Shown in pieces: positions 16,201 to 23,286 of a stretch of 23,999 nt of DNA; position 1 is the stretch's first letter, and each line of letters starts with the position of its first letter. The stretch covers positions 1 to 23,999 of the forward strand of contig JAEWQZ010000174.1 of NCBI GenBank assembly GCA_023460255.1, written 5' to 3'. The notes beneath the pieces are model-generated. The model saw nothing but the letters and a program-made list of their open reading frames with translations, ran no database searches and had not been told where the DNA came from. The DNA is from Actinomycetes bacterium (GTDB taxonomy: Bacteria; Actinomycetota; Actinomycetes; Actinomycetales; Cellulomonadaceae). Both the position numbers and the translations under genes were made by a program.

Positions 16201-17938
16201 CGGTCCCGACGAGGGCGAGGGGCTCGGCGTCGGTGCGCACGTGCGGGAGCCAGCGCACCCACGCCCACTCCTCCGGCTCGCCCAGCACGACCATCTGGAG
16301 GTCCGCAGGGCTGTGCAGAGCCGCCACCTGGGCCGTGATCCACGTGGCCACCTGCCGGGGCAGGTCCCCCGGGCCCGCGACGCCGGTCACCCCGGCCTCG
16401 CCGAGCCCGACCGTCACGGGCACGTCGGGCGCGGTCCACGACAGCGCGCCGAGGTGACGCTCCCGGTCAGGGTCGGACAGGATCACGTCGCTCGGCAGGT
16501 CGGCGAGGCCGACCCGCACGACCAGCCAGTCGGGGTCGGTCGGCCGACGCTCCCAGAGCCGGGACCGCGGCCCCGTCGCCTGGAGCAGCAGCTCCGCCGG
16601 GTCCGGTGCGTCCCGACGGCGCGCGGCGCGCTCGGTGAGCAGCGCCTCGAACGCCGCGGCCTCGATCCGGGCCTTCTTCTCCCGGTAGTCCGCCAGCTGC
16701 TCCCTGTGCCGCTTGCCCTGGCTCCGCCGGCCCTGCAGCCAGTTGCCGACCATCATCAGCGGCGAGAGCGCGATGAACAGGAGCGTCCGGGGGTTCTGGG
16801 TCATCACGTACATGCCCGCGCCCATCACGAGCGGCGCGAGCATCATCAGCCACGGGAGCGCGCCCTTGGTCGGCTTGACGGGCTCCCTGGGCAGCGAGAA
16901 CTCCGTCGCCCGGGGTGGCGGGAGCAGGCGCGGCGGACGGTTGTAGTCCATCGACGCACCCAACGGGTTCGGGCTGAGGGACGCGTCGGGCGCGGTCGGC
17001 CGGTGGACGGCCAGGAGGCTGTCACCGACGGTCAGGAGCACGCCGGGCTCCCAGTCGGTGGGGTCTGCCAGCGCCAGCCGGTCGAGCTCGACGTCGTGGC
17101 GCGGGTCGGCGGGGTCGAGGCTGACGAAGTCCGCGGCCTCCTTGCCGAGGTCCTTGCCCTGGTCCTTGCCCTGGTCCTTGCCCGCGTCCTTGCCGGTAAC
17201 CCTGGCACCTGGCCGCACGTCGCGACGCGGAACGACGATCGGCCCGTCGAGCAGGACGGTCCGCACCGGTGCGCCCGCCTCCTCGGGCGGAGCGACCGGG
17301 CGCACCGTCACGTCGCCGACGACCGAGACCTCGATGTCGACCGACGGGCCGCTGGGCAGGCGTACCGAGCACTCCGGCCCGGTGCCCACCCGATGGGTCC
17401 CCGGCCCGAGCCTCCGCACGGTGCCGGCGCCGGGACCACCGACCACGCGGACCTCCACCGTGCCCGACGGCTCCGCGACGCTCACCGTCGCGGGCCCGCC
17501 CAGCCCGACGACGACGCCGTGGCGCAGCGGGCTCTCCGCGACCGCCATCCGCGGGTCGACCTGATCCGCGCCCACCCACAGGTCGGGTGGCTCGTCGGGC
17601 GGCTCGGCCGGAGCGACGGGCACCGGCACGGCGGAGGCCATCACCGGGAACGTGCGCGGCTCGGCATCGGCGGGCACGGATGTCGGGTGCGACCCCGCAC
17701 CTCCGTCCACGACGCCGAACCGCCGCCCGGTGGATCGCACGGCCGGAGGCGGAGACCCCGGGGCCGACGCGCCCCACTGCGCGCCGCCGTCACCCCCGGC
17801 GCCGCGCCGCTGGCCGGCGTGCCCGACCGCTGCGGCGAGGTGCCGCGCGAGGTCCCCGACGGTGGTGTCGTCGTCGCAGTCCACCGCGACGTCGCGCAGT
17901 CCCCCGCCGGGGTCGCTCAGGCTCAGCAGCAGGCGCAC
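13208..17938 (-). CDS. FtsK/SpoIIIE-type ATPase with FHA-like N-terminus, EssC/EccC-like (type VII secretion motor)
   Basis: Encodes 1576 aa. EssC/EccC proteins are membrane motors that drive export of WXG100-type proteins. The N-terminus (about 1-40) looks ubiquitin-like, and an FHA-like beta domain follows (about 145-210). A Lys-rich GKDQ repeat insert lies near 247-266, then the typical DYNRPPRLLPPP motif, and two membrane helices at about 361-402 (LPWLMMLAPLVMGAGMYVM onward). Three ATPase modules follow. Module 1 has an intact Walker A, GTTGSGKS (772-779), and Walker B LLIVIDEF with D880-E881. Modules 2 and 3 have altered P-loops, GQTRAGRS (1103-1110) and GPQRSGRS (1397-1404), with Arg in place of the Lys. 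Only module 1 is likely to hydrolyse ATP normally. The GTG start at 17936-17938 lies 7 nt after the LysM/BTAD gene. EccB, EccD, EccE and MycP are not in the window. Confidence 0.93.
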   Translation of the reverse strand: MRLLLSLSDPGGGLRDVAVDCDDDTTVGDLARHLAAAVGHAGQRRGAGGDGGAQWGASAPGSPPPAVRSTGRRFGVVDGGAGSHPTSVPADAEPRTFPVMASAVPVPVAPAEPPDEPPDLWVGADQVDPRMAVAESPLRHGVVVGLGGPATVSVAEPSGTVEVRVVGGPGAGTVRRLGPGTHRVGTGPECSVRLPSGPSVDIEVSVVGDVTVRPVAPPEEAGAPVRTVLLDGPIVVPRRDVRPGARVTGKDAGKDQGKDQGKDLGKEAADFVSLDPADPRHDVELDRLALADPTDWEPGVLLTVGDSLLAVHRPTAPDASLSPNPLGASMDYNRPPRLLPPPRATEFSLPREPVKPTKGALPWLMMLAPLVMGAGMYVMTQNPRTLLFIALSPLMMVGNWLQGRRSQGKRHREQLADYREKKARIEAAAFEALLTERAARRRDAPDPAELLLQATGPRSRLWERRPTDPDWLVVRVGLADLPSDVILSDPDRERHLGALSWTAPDVPVTVGLGEAGVTGVAGPGDLPRQVATWITAQVAALHSPADLQMVVLGEPEEWAWVRWLPHVRTDAEPLALVGTDEETVSRRVADLVALLDARREAASSGSGGGRPAPILVVLDGSRALRLLPGMVGLLRDGPALGFVFLCLDADVRLLPEECRVVVRPQGDGLRVEATGRRVVEAVRADLVPPGWCERIGRALSAVRDVSAVGAASTIPTQSRLLAVLGLDPPTPDAVARGWAAGGRTTRAVIGEGADGLFSVDLRADGPHGLVAGTTGSGKSELLQTLVASLAVGNRPDEMTFVLVDYKGGAAFQDCARLPHTVGMVTDLDGHLTTRALESLGAELRRREHVLADARAKDIDDYLARRGPGDLPLPRLLIVIDEFAALVAELPDFVTGLVDIARRGRSLGVHLLLATQRPAGVVTAEIKSNTNLRIALRVTDSGDSQDVVESDASAHIPPSLPGRAYARLGHSQLIAFQSSRVGGRPRGAAPASVRIRPLEWASIGRPAPVAKAAEAPADTPTDLAHLVTAVVDATRVSGIEPQPSPWLPPLPEQVVLDDVLADDAEPRRGLVPPLPLGLADQPTEQKQEVLEWDLAGGSHLAIGGQTRAGRSSALRLVAGGIARLHSPYDVHLYGLDCGNGALLPLVGMPHTGAVVTRDQPDRVRRLLALIGGEVARRQQVLAAGGYADIAEQRSANPPDLRLPYLVLLVDRWEGFVGAFEQSDGGVLIEQLVTLMREGAAVGLRVVVAGDRSMLVGRVGAALEDRLLLRMASPDDFSYIGMRARDVPNRMPPGRAFRGGERPVEVQLALLAADAAGTAQVAELQRLAVQARDAAGHVPAARRPGRVDELPVIATPEDVARLREEEPPRTELLVGIGGDTLAVRGIDVDRDGPGLLVVGPQRSGRSSTLLATAVDALARGWRVTVVTPRRSPLRDLDGVRGVRAVLTGEATPDELRAALDSPGPRLLVVDDFEVLGAEHALATVAEEYLKSIRDSGDAIAVACGVDEVSSMYRGAAATLRKGRSGVLLAPRSAADGDVFSTRLPRSIGAAVPAGRAILVRGGSWEWVQVPRPTVPDDR
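17139..17198 (-). repeat. 12-bp tandem repeat (5 units) inside the EssC-like gene
   Basis: Five consecutive 12-base units start TCCTTGCC on the plus strand at 17139, 17151, 17163, 17175 and 17187. Units 2 and 3 are identical. In the protein they encode Gly-Lys-Asp-x tetrapeptides between the FHA-like part and the membrane helices. The repeat keeps the frame, so unit number could change by slippage without breaking the gene. Confidence 0.9.
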
Positions 17939-17945
17939 CGGTGGC

Positions 17946-20840
17946 TCAGCCTCCGCTGCCAGTCGCGGCTGCGCCCGGTAGCAGCTCGTCCAGCAGGGCC
18001 ACCGTCGCCGACGCGACGGTCAGACCTGCGTCGTGCAGCGTGAGCTCCAGGTCGGCGGCCACCTGCTCGACGGCACCCGGCGTCCCGGTCGCGGCCGTCG
18101 CGCGCAGGAGGTCGCGCCAGAGCAGCTCCTCCGTCGGCGCCACGCGCAGCCCGGACCAGGCCGCCTGGCGAGCAGCCTCCGGGTCGCCGTCACGCCGGCA
18201 CAGGACGCCCAGGCGGTGCGCGGCGTCGACCAGGAGGCCCCGGGCGGCACGCTCGAGGCGCACCCGGGCGAGCCACGAGTACCGGCCGGCCGGGCGGGTG
18301 CCGAGGAGCGGACCCTGGGCGAGCCGCAACGCCTCGCCCAGGAGACGTGCCTCCTGCTGCGGGCCGGTCGCCCCGCGCGAGGCGGCCAGGAGGGACCGCA
18401 CGGCGTCCCAGTCGAGCACGACGTCGCCGCCCAGCCGCAGGCGACCGTCCCCGCCCTCCCGCAGGCGCGGGCTGCCGGACGTGTCGGTGCCGAGCCAGTC
18501 GCGCACCCGCTCGATCGTCGCGGTGCGCACCTCGGGCGTCACCCCGCCGGGCCAGAGGGAGGCGGCGAGCACCGTCGGGTGGACGCCTTCCGGGTGCAGG
18601 GCGAGGTGCACGACGAGCTCCGTCGCCAGGGCGAGGCGCGCCGGCTCGATCGGACCGGGGGCCTCGACGCGCGGGGCGCCCAGGACCGCGACGCGGACCG
18701 GGGCTGCGGCATACGCCGCCGCGTCCCTCGGCGGGTCGGCCGCGACGACCGGCGGCCGCTCCGCCGTCCCCTCCGCCTCGAGAGCGGCCCATCGCTCGTC
18801 CTCGGCGCTGTCGGTCGGCTCCGGTGTGAGGAGCTCCGCGAGACCAGCCGCCGCCCGCTCGCTGAGGCGGTTGGCCCGCACGTGCACCCCGAGGACGCCC
18901 ACCGTGAGCGACCCGGCGGCGTCGACCTCGAGCCGCCAGCGGGCACCGGGCAGCTCCCCGACGCAGACGACGCCGAGCGGGGACCGCTCCTGCGTCGCCG
19001 CGAGGTCGAGGACCTCCTCGAGGAGGCCCCCGCTCGGCGGGGAGCCGAGCAGCAGGTACTCCGGCATCCAGGCGGCCGCACCGGGCCCGCGCAGCCGGCC
19101 CGCCAGCACGCTCCCGCCCAACGCGTCCGACCGACGCGCGCGCAGCTCGGGCAGCACCTCGGTGAGGTCACCCACCGGCCGGTACCGCGCGGGGTCCAGG
19201 GCGCCGAGCGGTGCCGGCAGCCCGACGCCGGTCACGCGCAGCTGGTCCGACCACCTGTTGGTGGCCAGCTCCACCGCGAACGCCGTGGCGACCTCGAGCG
19301 CCGCCGTCGGGTCCCCGCCGCCCGAGACGGGGCCCTGGGCGGCCTCGAGGTCGACCAGGACGTCGCCGCCGCGCCCGTCGCGACCGAGCGAGACCAGGCC
19401 CGGGAACGGCGCAGGCGCCGGCCGTCGCGTCGCCGGGAGCTGCGCGTTCGCGTCGAGGACCCACGTCCGACCGTCCTCGCTGGCCCGCCACGGCTGGGGC
19501 GCGAACGCGTCTCCCGGCGTCAGGTGCAGGACGAGGTGCTCCTCGTCGACGCGGGCCGCGAACACGCCTGGAAGGTCCCGGCCCTCGTCGCGCAGCGCGC
19601 CCGCCAGGTGCCGCAGACCACGGTCCAGCAAGGTCGCCCGCGTCGGGTCGGCCCCGATCCGCAGCGCGACCTCGACCTCGACCGCCTCGTCGGACGGCTC
19701 GGGCGTGCGGCGACGGCGCCGGAGGGACTCCACGGCAGCGAGCGCGCCGGCTGCCAGGAGCCCGACGCCCACCAGCTGCTGAACGCCCGACGTCGCGCCC
19801 TGCTCGACCTGGCTCCCCGAACCGGTCGCGCCGGAACCGCCCGCGAGGCCGCCCTGCGCCTCGGTCGTGGCGCCCACCGTTGCGGACCCTCCGGCCTCCT
19901 GGGCGGACGTCCCGGACCCCGGGCCGACGGGGGCGACGGGCGGCGCCGCATCGGGGGCCGGGGTCTGGACGGCGACGACGCGGTCCACGCCCACGGCGTC
20001 GTCGGGCATGACGAGCAGCCAGTTGGGCTGGATGAGCCGGGCCAGCTCGAGGTGGCGGCCGTCGGCCTGGGGGCGGCCCTTGTTGAGCTCGAAGATCTCC
20101 TGGTAGCGGCGGCCGTCTCCGAGGGTGCGCTCGGCGATGTCCCACAGGTTGTCGTGGTGGCGCCCGTCCGGCGGCTGGACGACGTACACGGCCCGCCCGG
20201 CGAGCGCGGCGCCCTCCTCCGCGTCGAGCTGCATGTCCCCGAGGTGGTAGGTGAAGGTGCCGCCCACCTCGGGCGCGGCCGTCTCCGGTGCGGCCACCTC
20301 CGCCACGGGTGCGGCCTCGACGGCGCCGCCGCCGGCCCCGCCCGCATCGACCACCTGGACCGCCGCCGGCCCGGCACCGGACTCGAGCGACAGCGCGGGC
20401 TGCACCGCGGCGGCGGCGGGTCCGACGGTCGTGATGAGCAGGAGGACCGACGCGACCAGTGTGCGCGCGAGTCGCTGGCTCGGCCCCGACAGCGGGACCC
20501 GCGCCGGCAGCCCGATGCCGCTGATCGCGCTGCGCAGCTCGACGAGCACGCAGATCGTGAACTGCAGCCAGGCCAGCCACGCCACCCAGACGAGCACCGA
20601 CAGGACCTGCTCGGCGCCGATCGTGCCGGTGAGCTCCTCACGGGTCGGCAGCGACGTCGGGAGCTGGGGCACCCCCGCGAGGAGGACGAGGCCCACGGGG
20701 ATGCCCACGACCACCAGCAGGAGCACGAACGCCGAACCCAGGGACCGCCACACGACGGGCGTGGGCGGGGGGCCGTCCGGCCGCTGGAAGCGTCCGGGGC
20801 CGATCTCCCGGGCTGCTGCGGAGTGCTGCTCGGTGGTCAT
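17946..20840 (-). CDS. membrane protein with LysM domain and C-terminal SARP-type winged-helix/BTAD region
   Basis: Encodes 964 aa. The ATG at 20838-20840 forms an ATGA overlap with the TadG-like gene and has GGAG upstream. Three hydrophobic helices (about 31-54, 78-102, 121-143) precede an Ala/Pro/Gly linker and a LysM-like domain at about 215-275 (NLWDIAERTLGDGRRYQEIFELNKG). A low-complexity stretch and a fourth helix near 355-376 follow. The large second half ends in a region (about 712-960) resembling an OmpR/SARP winged helix (LAASLWPGG...TIERVRDWLG) plus a bacterial transcriptional activator (BTAD) helical repeat. Such LysM-BTAD proteins recur in actinobacterial Tad loci. With four helices, LysM and BTAD ends should share one side or be split across the membrane depending on topology, which I cannot settle. 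It could tie wall sensing to gene control, or the BTAD part may be a protein-binding scaffold. Confidence 0.88.
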   Translation of the reverse strand: MTTEQHSAAAREIGPGRFQRPDGPPPTPVVWRSLGSAFVLLLVVVGIPVGLVLLAGVPQLPTSLPTREELTGTIGAEQVLSVLVWVAWLAWLQFTICVLVELRSAISGIGLPARVPLSGPSQRLARTLVASVLLLITTVGPAAAAVQPALSLESGAGPAAVQVVDAGGAGGGAVEAAPVAEVAAPETAAPEVGGTFTYHLGDMQLDAEEGAALAGRAVYVVQPPDGRHHDNLWDIAERTLGDGRRYQEIFELNKGRPQADGRHLELARLIQPNWLLVMPDDAVGVDRVVAVQTPAPDAAPPVAPVGPGSGTSAQEAGGSATVGATTEAQGGLAGGSGATGSGSQVEQGATSGVQQLVGVGLLAAGALAAVESLRRRRRTPEPSDEAVEVEVALRIGADPTRATLLDRGLRHLAGALRDEGRDLPGVFAARVDEEHLVLHLTPGDAFAPQPWRASEDGRTWVLDANAQLPATRRPAPAPFPGLVSLGRDGRGGDVLVDLEAAQGPVSGGGDPTAALEVATAFAVELATNRWSDQLRVTGVGLPAPLGALDPARYRPVGDLTEVLPELRARRSDALGGSVLAGRLRGPGAAAWMPEYLLLGSPPSGGLLEEVLDLAATQERSPLGVVCVGELPGARWRLEVDAAGSLTVGVLGVHVRANRLSERAAAGLAELLTPEPTDSAEDERWAALEAEGTAERPPVVAADPPRDAAAYAAAPVRVAVLGAPRVEAPGPIEPARLALATELVVHLALHPEGVHPTVLAASLWPGGVTPEVRTATIERVRDWLGTDTSGSPRLREGGDGRLRLGGDVVLDWDAVRSLLAASRGATGPQQEARLLGEALRLAQGPLLGTRPAGRYSWLARVRLERAARGLLVDAAHRLGVLCRRDGDPEAARQAAWSGLRVAPTEELLWRDLLRATAATGTPGAVEQVAADLELTLHDAGLTVASATVALLDELLPGAAATGSGG

Positions 20841-21295
20841 GGTGCTCCGATCTCCTCCACGATCCCGACCGCTGCCCTGGCGGTCGCCGACCCCTCGACC
20901 TCGAACGAACGGACGAGCACGAGCGACAGCAGCGAGGTCGGCACCGTCTGGCGCACCGTCACGTGCACGCGCTGCGCGTCCGACTCGACGCTGATCCGGC
21001 CCGCGTCGTAGCCGCGCGCCACGAGGTGGTCCACGGCGGCGGCCTGGGCCGCCACCGGGTCGATGACGACCTCCCCCGTCGCACGCAAGGTCGCCCCGTC
21101 GACCTGGTTGGACCCGGCACGCGCCGCCTGCTCGGCGGCGTCCATCGCGGCCGCGCGCGCGTTCACCGCACGCCCGCCGTCCACGACGAGCCCGGCGACG
21201 ACCATCAGCACGACGACGAGCGCCAGCACCATCACCGACGCCGCCCCGGAGTCCCGCGGGGCCGCGGCCGCCGGACGCCTCCTCCGCGCGCTCAC
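20837..21295 (-). CDS. TadG-like pilus assembly protein
   Basis: Encodes 152 aa from a GTG at 21293-21295 that overlaps the preceding stop as GTGA. A basic N-terminus (SARRRRPAAA) precedes one hydrophobic helix, GAASVMVLALVVVLMVVAGLVVDGG (about 17-42), the TadE/TadG-type leader. The NARAAAMDAAEQAARAG motif that follows is typical of putative Flp pilus assembly TadG-like proteins in actinobacteria. The rest is a small extracytoplasmic beta-rich domain. TadG-like proteins are thought to be minor pilins or anchors of the Tad pilus. It is shorter than proteobacterial TadG and lacks a von Willebrand domain. Confidence 0.9.
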   Translation of the reverse strand: MSARRRRPAAAAPRDSGAASVMVLALVVVLMVVAGLVVDGGRAVNARAAAMDAAEQAARAGSNQVDGATLRATGEVVIDPVAAQAAAVDHLVARGYDAGRISVESDAQRVHVTVRQTVPTSLLSLVLVRSFEVEGSATARAAVGIVEEIGAP

Positions 21296-21705
21296 GGTGC
21301 CGTCCTCCGGTACACGTCCAGGGGCGCGGACGCGTCCCCGGCGACGGCCGCCGAGCCGGACAGGCCGATGAGCCCGAGGTTCGACCAGGAGACGTCGCAG
21401 GAGACCTCCACCGACAGCGTCGCGCCGGGAAGGAAGTCACCGGACAGGACGACCGGTCGGCACGCGAGGGTGTCGGGCAGCACGGCGTCGGCGGCCGCCT
21501 GGGCCGCTGCGAGGGCCGCGCCCTCGTCGCGCTGCAGGCTCGCCGCTCGGACTGCCTCCCGGGCCGCGGCCTGGGCGTCGCCCTCGGCCGTCACGTACCG
21601 GCCGAAGGCCACCACGAGCATCATGATCATGACGAGCGCCGGGACGAGGACGACGACCTCCACGGCCATCGACCCCGCGTCACGGCGTCCGGTGCGCTCA
21701 GACAT
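21292..21705 (-). CDS. TadE-like minor pilin, copy 2
   Basis: Encodes 137 aa from the ATG at 21703-21705, overlapping the first TadE-like gene by 8 nt and the TadG-like gene by 4 nt. GSMAVEVVVLVPALVMIMMLVVAFGRYV is the TadE signature: a short basic leader, Glu at +5 of the hydrophobic segment, then the membrane helix. The downstream part has GDAQAAAREAVRAASLQRD and two Cys residues (TLACRP, VSCDV) that may form a disulfide outside the cell. TadE/TadF proteins are processed by the prepilin peptidase and are needed for Flp pilus assembly. No prepilin peptidase gene is in the window. Confidence 0.92.
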   Translation of the reverse strand: MSERTGRRDAGSMAVEVVVLVPALVMIMMLVVAFGRYVTAEGDAQAAAREAVRAASLQRDEGAALAAAQAAADAVLPDTLACRPVVLSGDFLPGATLSVEVSCDVSWSNLGLIGLSGSAAVAGDASAPLDVYRRTAP

Positions 21706-22111
21706 CGGGCCGGAACACCTCCGCCGGGCCCCGCACGGTCACCGAGACCCGCGGCGCGAAGCCGTCGACGATCTCCACGGCCCGCCCCGTGACGGTGACC
21801 TCGACCTCGTCGACACCCACCGCCGTCGCCTCCACCGAGACGTCGGTCAGCGCCTGTCCGCCGATCGCGGCCGCGTACTCCGTGCCGCGAGCCTCCGCCG
21901 CGGTCAGCGCCTGCGCCGTGCCACCCCCGGCGCGCGCGGTGCGCGCCGCCTCACGGGCCACCGCCCCGGCGATCTGGTTCCCGTGCCAGCTCAGCGCGAA
22001 CTGCACGGTGAGGAAGATGACGAGCATCAGCAGCGGCGTGTAGAAGACCATCTCGAGGGAGGTTGCACCGCCCTCGGGGTCGTCGCGCCGCCGCCGCAGT
22101 GCCTCGGTCAC
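21698..22111 (-). CDS. TadE-like minor pilin, copy 1
   Basis: Encodes 137 aa from the GTG at 22109-22111, overlapping the pilin stop codon as GTGA. The leader RRRRDDPEGGATSLEMVFYTPLLMLVIFLTVQFALSWHG has the Gly-Ala cleavage region, the conserved Glu (SLEM) and the hydrophobic helix of TadE-like proteins. AGAVAREAARTARAGGGTAQ follows, then an extracytoplasmic domain with DVSVEATAVG and VEVTVTGRAV strands. The open frame continues far upstream through the pilin region, but that is not coding in this phase. It is the same length as the next gene but only broadly similar, so I treat the pair as distinct subunits. Confidence 0.92.
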   Translation of the reverse strand: MTEALRRRRDDPEGGATSLEMVFYTPLLMLVIFLTVQFALSWHGNQIAGAVAREAARTARAGGGTAQALTAAEARGTEYAAAIGGQALTDVSVEATAVGVDEVEVTVTGRAVEIVDGFAPRVSVTVRGPAEVFRPDV

Positions 22112-22329
22112 ACGTCCCCGCCCGGTGCGTCCGGGATCGAGATCGAGTCCGCCTGGTTCTTGACGAGGTTGTAGATCACGGCGCCGACGGCAGCGGCGAT
22201 GAGCACGAGGATCCCCGTGATGATCACCCACTCGATGGTCGAGGCGCCGAGGTCGCGGGACGAGCGCGCCCGGGCGAAGCGCCGGCGCAGCTCCATCGCC
22301 AGGAAGCCCCAAGGTGTCGTCAGGTCCAT
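22108..22329 (-). CDS. Flp/Fap-type pilin (major Tad pilus subunit)
   Basis: Encodes 73 aa from the ATG at 22327-22329, with AAGGA about 7 nt upstream. After a basic leader (RRRFARARSSRD) comes GASTIEWVIITGILVLIAAAVGAVIYNLV, the class IVb prepilin hydrophobic stretch with the conserved Glu. Cleavage by a TadV-type peptidase is expected at the Gly-Ala junction. The mature pilin would be about 40 residues, within the usual very short range for Flp pilins, with an acidic C-terminal tail (SIPDAPGGDV). It is the only pilin gene visible. The 48-nt gap to tadC is the largest inside the Tad part and holds a 6-bp hairpin (22358-22374) that might tune pilin expression. Confidence 0.93.
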   Translation of the reverse strand: MDLTTPWGFLAMELRRRFARARSSRDLGASTIEWVIITGILVLIAAAVGAVIYNLVKNQADSISIPDAPGGDV

Positions 22330-22377
22330 GTCCCGTCCTTTCGTCGAACGCCGCTGGCGGGCGAGCCCCGCCCGAGG

Positions 22378-23286
22378 CTACAGGCCACCGAGCACCTTCA
22401 TCAGGGCTGGGTAGATGAGGAAGATGAGGAATCCGAGCGAGAGGAGGAGCTGCGCGACGAGCATCGACTGCGAGGCCTCTCCCGCCTTGCCCTCCGACTC
22501 GGCGAGCTCGCGCCGCCGCATCGAGCCCGCCCGGGCGCTCAGGGAGTCCCGGACCTTGGCCCCGTCCTCGGCGACGAGCGAGAGCGCCGCGGCGAGGTCC
22601 CGCAGCTCCTCCACGCGGACCTCGTCGCCGAGCGTGCCGAGTGCCGCCCAGGGGGTCTCGCCGCGTAGCCGCGCAGCCCCGAGGGTGTCCCGGATGCGCA
22701 CCATCGCCCAGCCGTCGCTGAGCTCCGACGCCCCCTGGAGGGCCTCGGGCACGCCGCGGCCGCCGGCCAGGCTCATCGCGACGAGGTCGAGGAACGAGCC
22801 GACGACGTGGCGGAAGTCCCGCCGTCGCTCGGCGGCCTTGGCCCGCACCGACGCGAGCGGCAGGGCCGCGGCGATCGCCGCGCACACCAGCGACACCAGG
22901 AGCGGCACGGCGCCGCCGACCCGGATGCCGAGCACCATGAGCTCCGCCGCGACCGCGAGCGGGAGCAGGAACCCCGCGACGGCGGCCAGCACGCTCCAGG
23001 CGAGGAACGTGTCGGTGTTGCGGCCGAGGAGCGACAGGTCCGAGCGCAGCCGGCCCAGGTCGACCCCCCAGCCAGCGAGCAGGTCGCCGGTGCGGCGCCC
23101 GAGCCGTCGGCTCCAGCCGTGCGAGGACCGGCCCGTGTCGTCGACCAGCGTCTCGACCCGGCGGGCGGACCGTGCCGCGTCGAGCCGGACGAGGGCCCCC
23201 GCGGCGCTCGTCCCGGGGGGCATCAGCACCAGGACCAGCAGGAGGATCCCGAGGCCCACCACGGCACCGGCCAGGAGGATCGTCAT
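22378..23286 (-). CDS. tadC: TadC-like Tad pilus platform protein (type II secretion F domain)
   Basis: Encodes 302 aa from the ATG at 23284-23286, which overlaps the upstream tadB stop as ATGA. Hydrophobic segments lie at about 2-23, 93-140 (two helices) and 273-296. The cytoplasmic T2SSF/GspF domain lies between (about 155-270), with FRHVVGSFLDLVAMSLAGGRGVPEALQGA and a later LVAEDGAKVRDSLSARAGSMRRRELAESEGKA segment, both typical of TadC. With TadB it forms the inner-membrane platform on which the TadA ATPase acts to build the pilus. The gene for TadA is expected upstream, outside the window. Confidence 0.93.
   Translation of the reverse strand: MTILLAGAVVGLGILLLVLVLMPPGTSAAGALVRLDAARSARRVETLVDDTGRSSHGWSRRLGRRTGDLLAGWGVDLGRLRSDLSLLGRNTDTFLAWSVLAAVAGFLLPLAVAAELMVLGIRVGGAVPLLVSLVCAAIAAALPLASVRAKAAERRRDFRHVVGSFLDLVAMSLAGGRGVPEALQGASELSDGWAMVRIRDTLGAARLRGETPWAALGTLGDEVRVEELRDLAAALSLVAEDGAKVRDSLSARAGSMRRRELAESEGKAGEASQSMLVAQLLLSLGFLIFLIYPALMKVLGGL

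Noticed and set aside
13046..18043. Very long plus-strand open frame (about 1665 codons) opposite the EssC-like ATPase gene.
   Set aside because: The minus strand encodes clear ATPase motifs throughout. The opposite frame is low-complexity Arg/Asp/Gly/Val sequence, the usual mirror effect of high-GC third positions.
18033..21011. Long plus-strand open frame opposite the LysM/BTAD gene.
   Set aside because: Same high-GC mirror effect; no ribosome binding site, and low-complexity translation.
22358..22374. 6-bp hairpin between tadC and the pilin gene, considered as a terminator.
   Set aside because: The stem is short, there is no T-run, and downstream genes belong to the same Tad set. At most a weak attenuator, mentioned under the pilin only.
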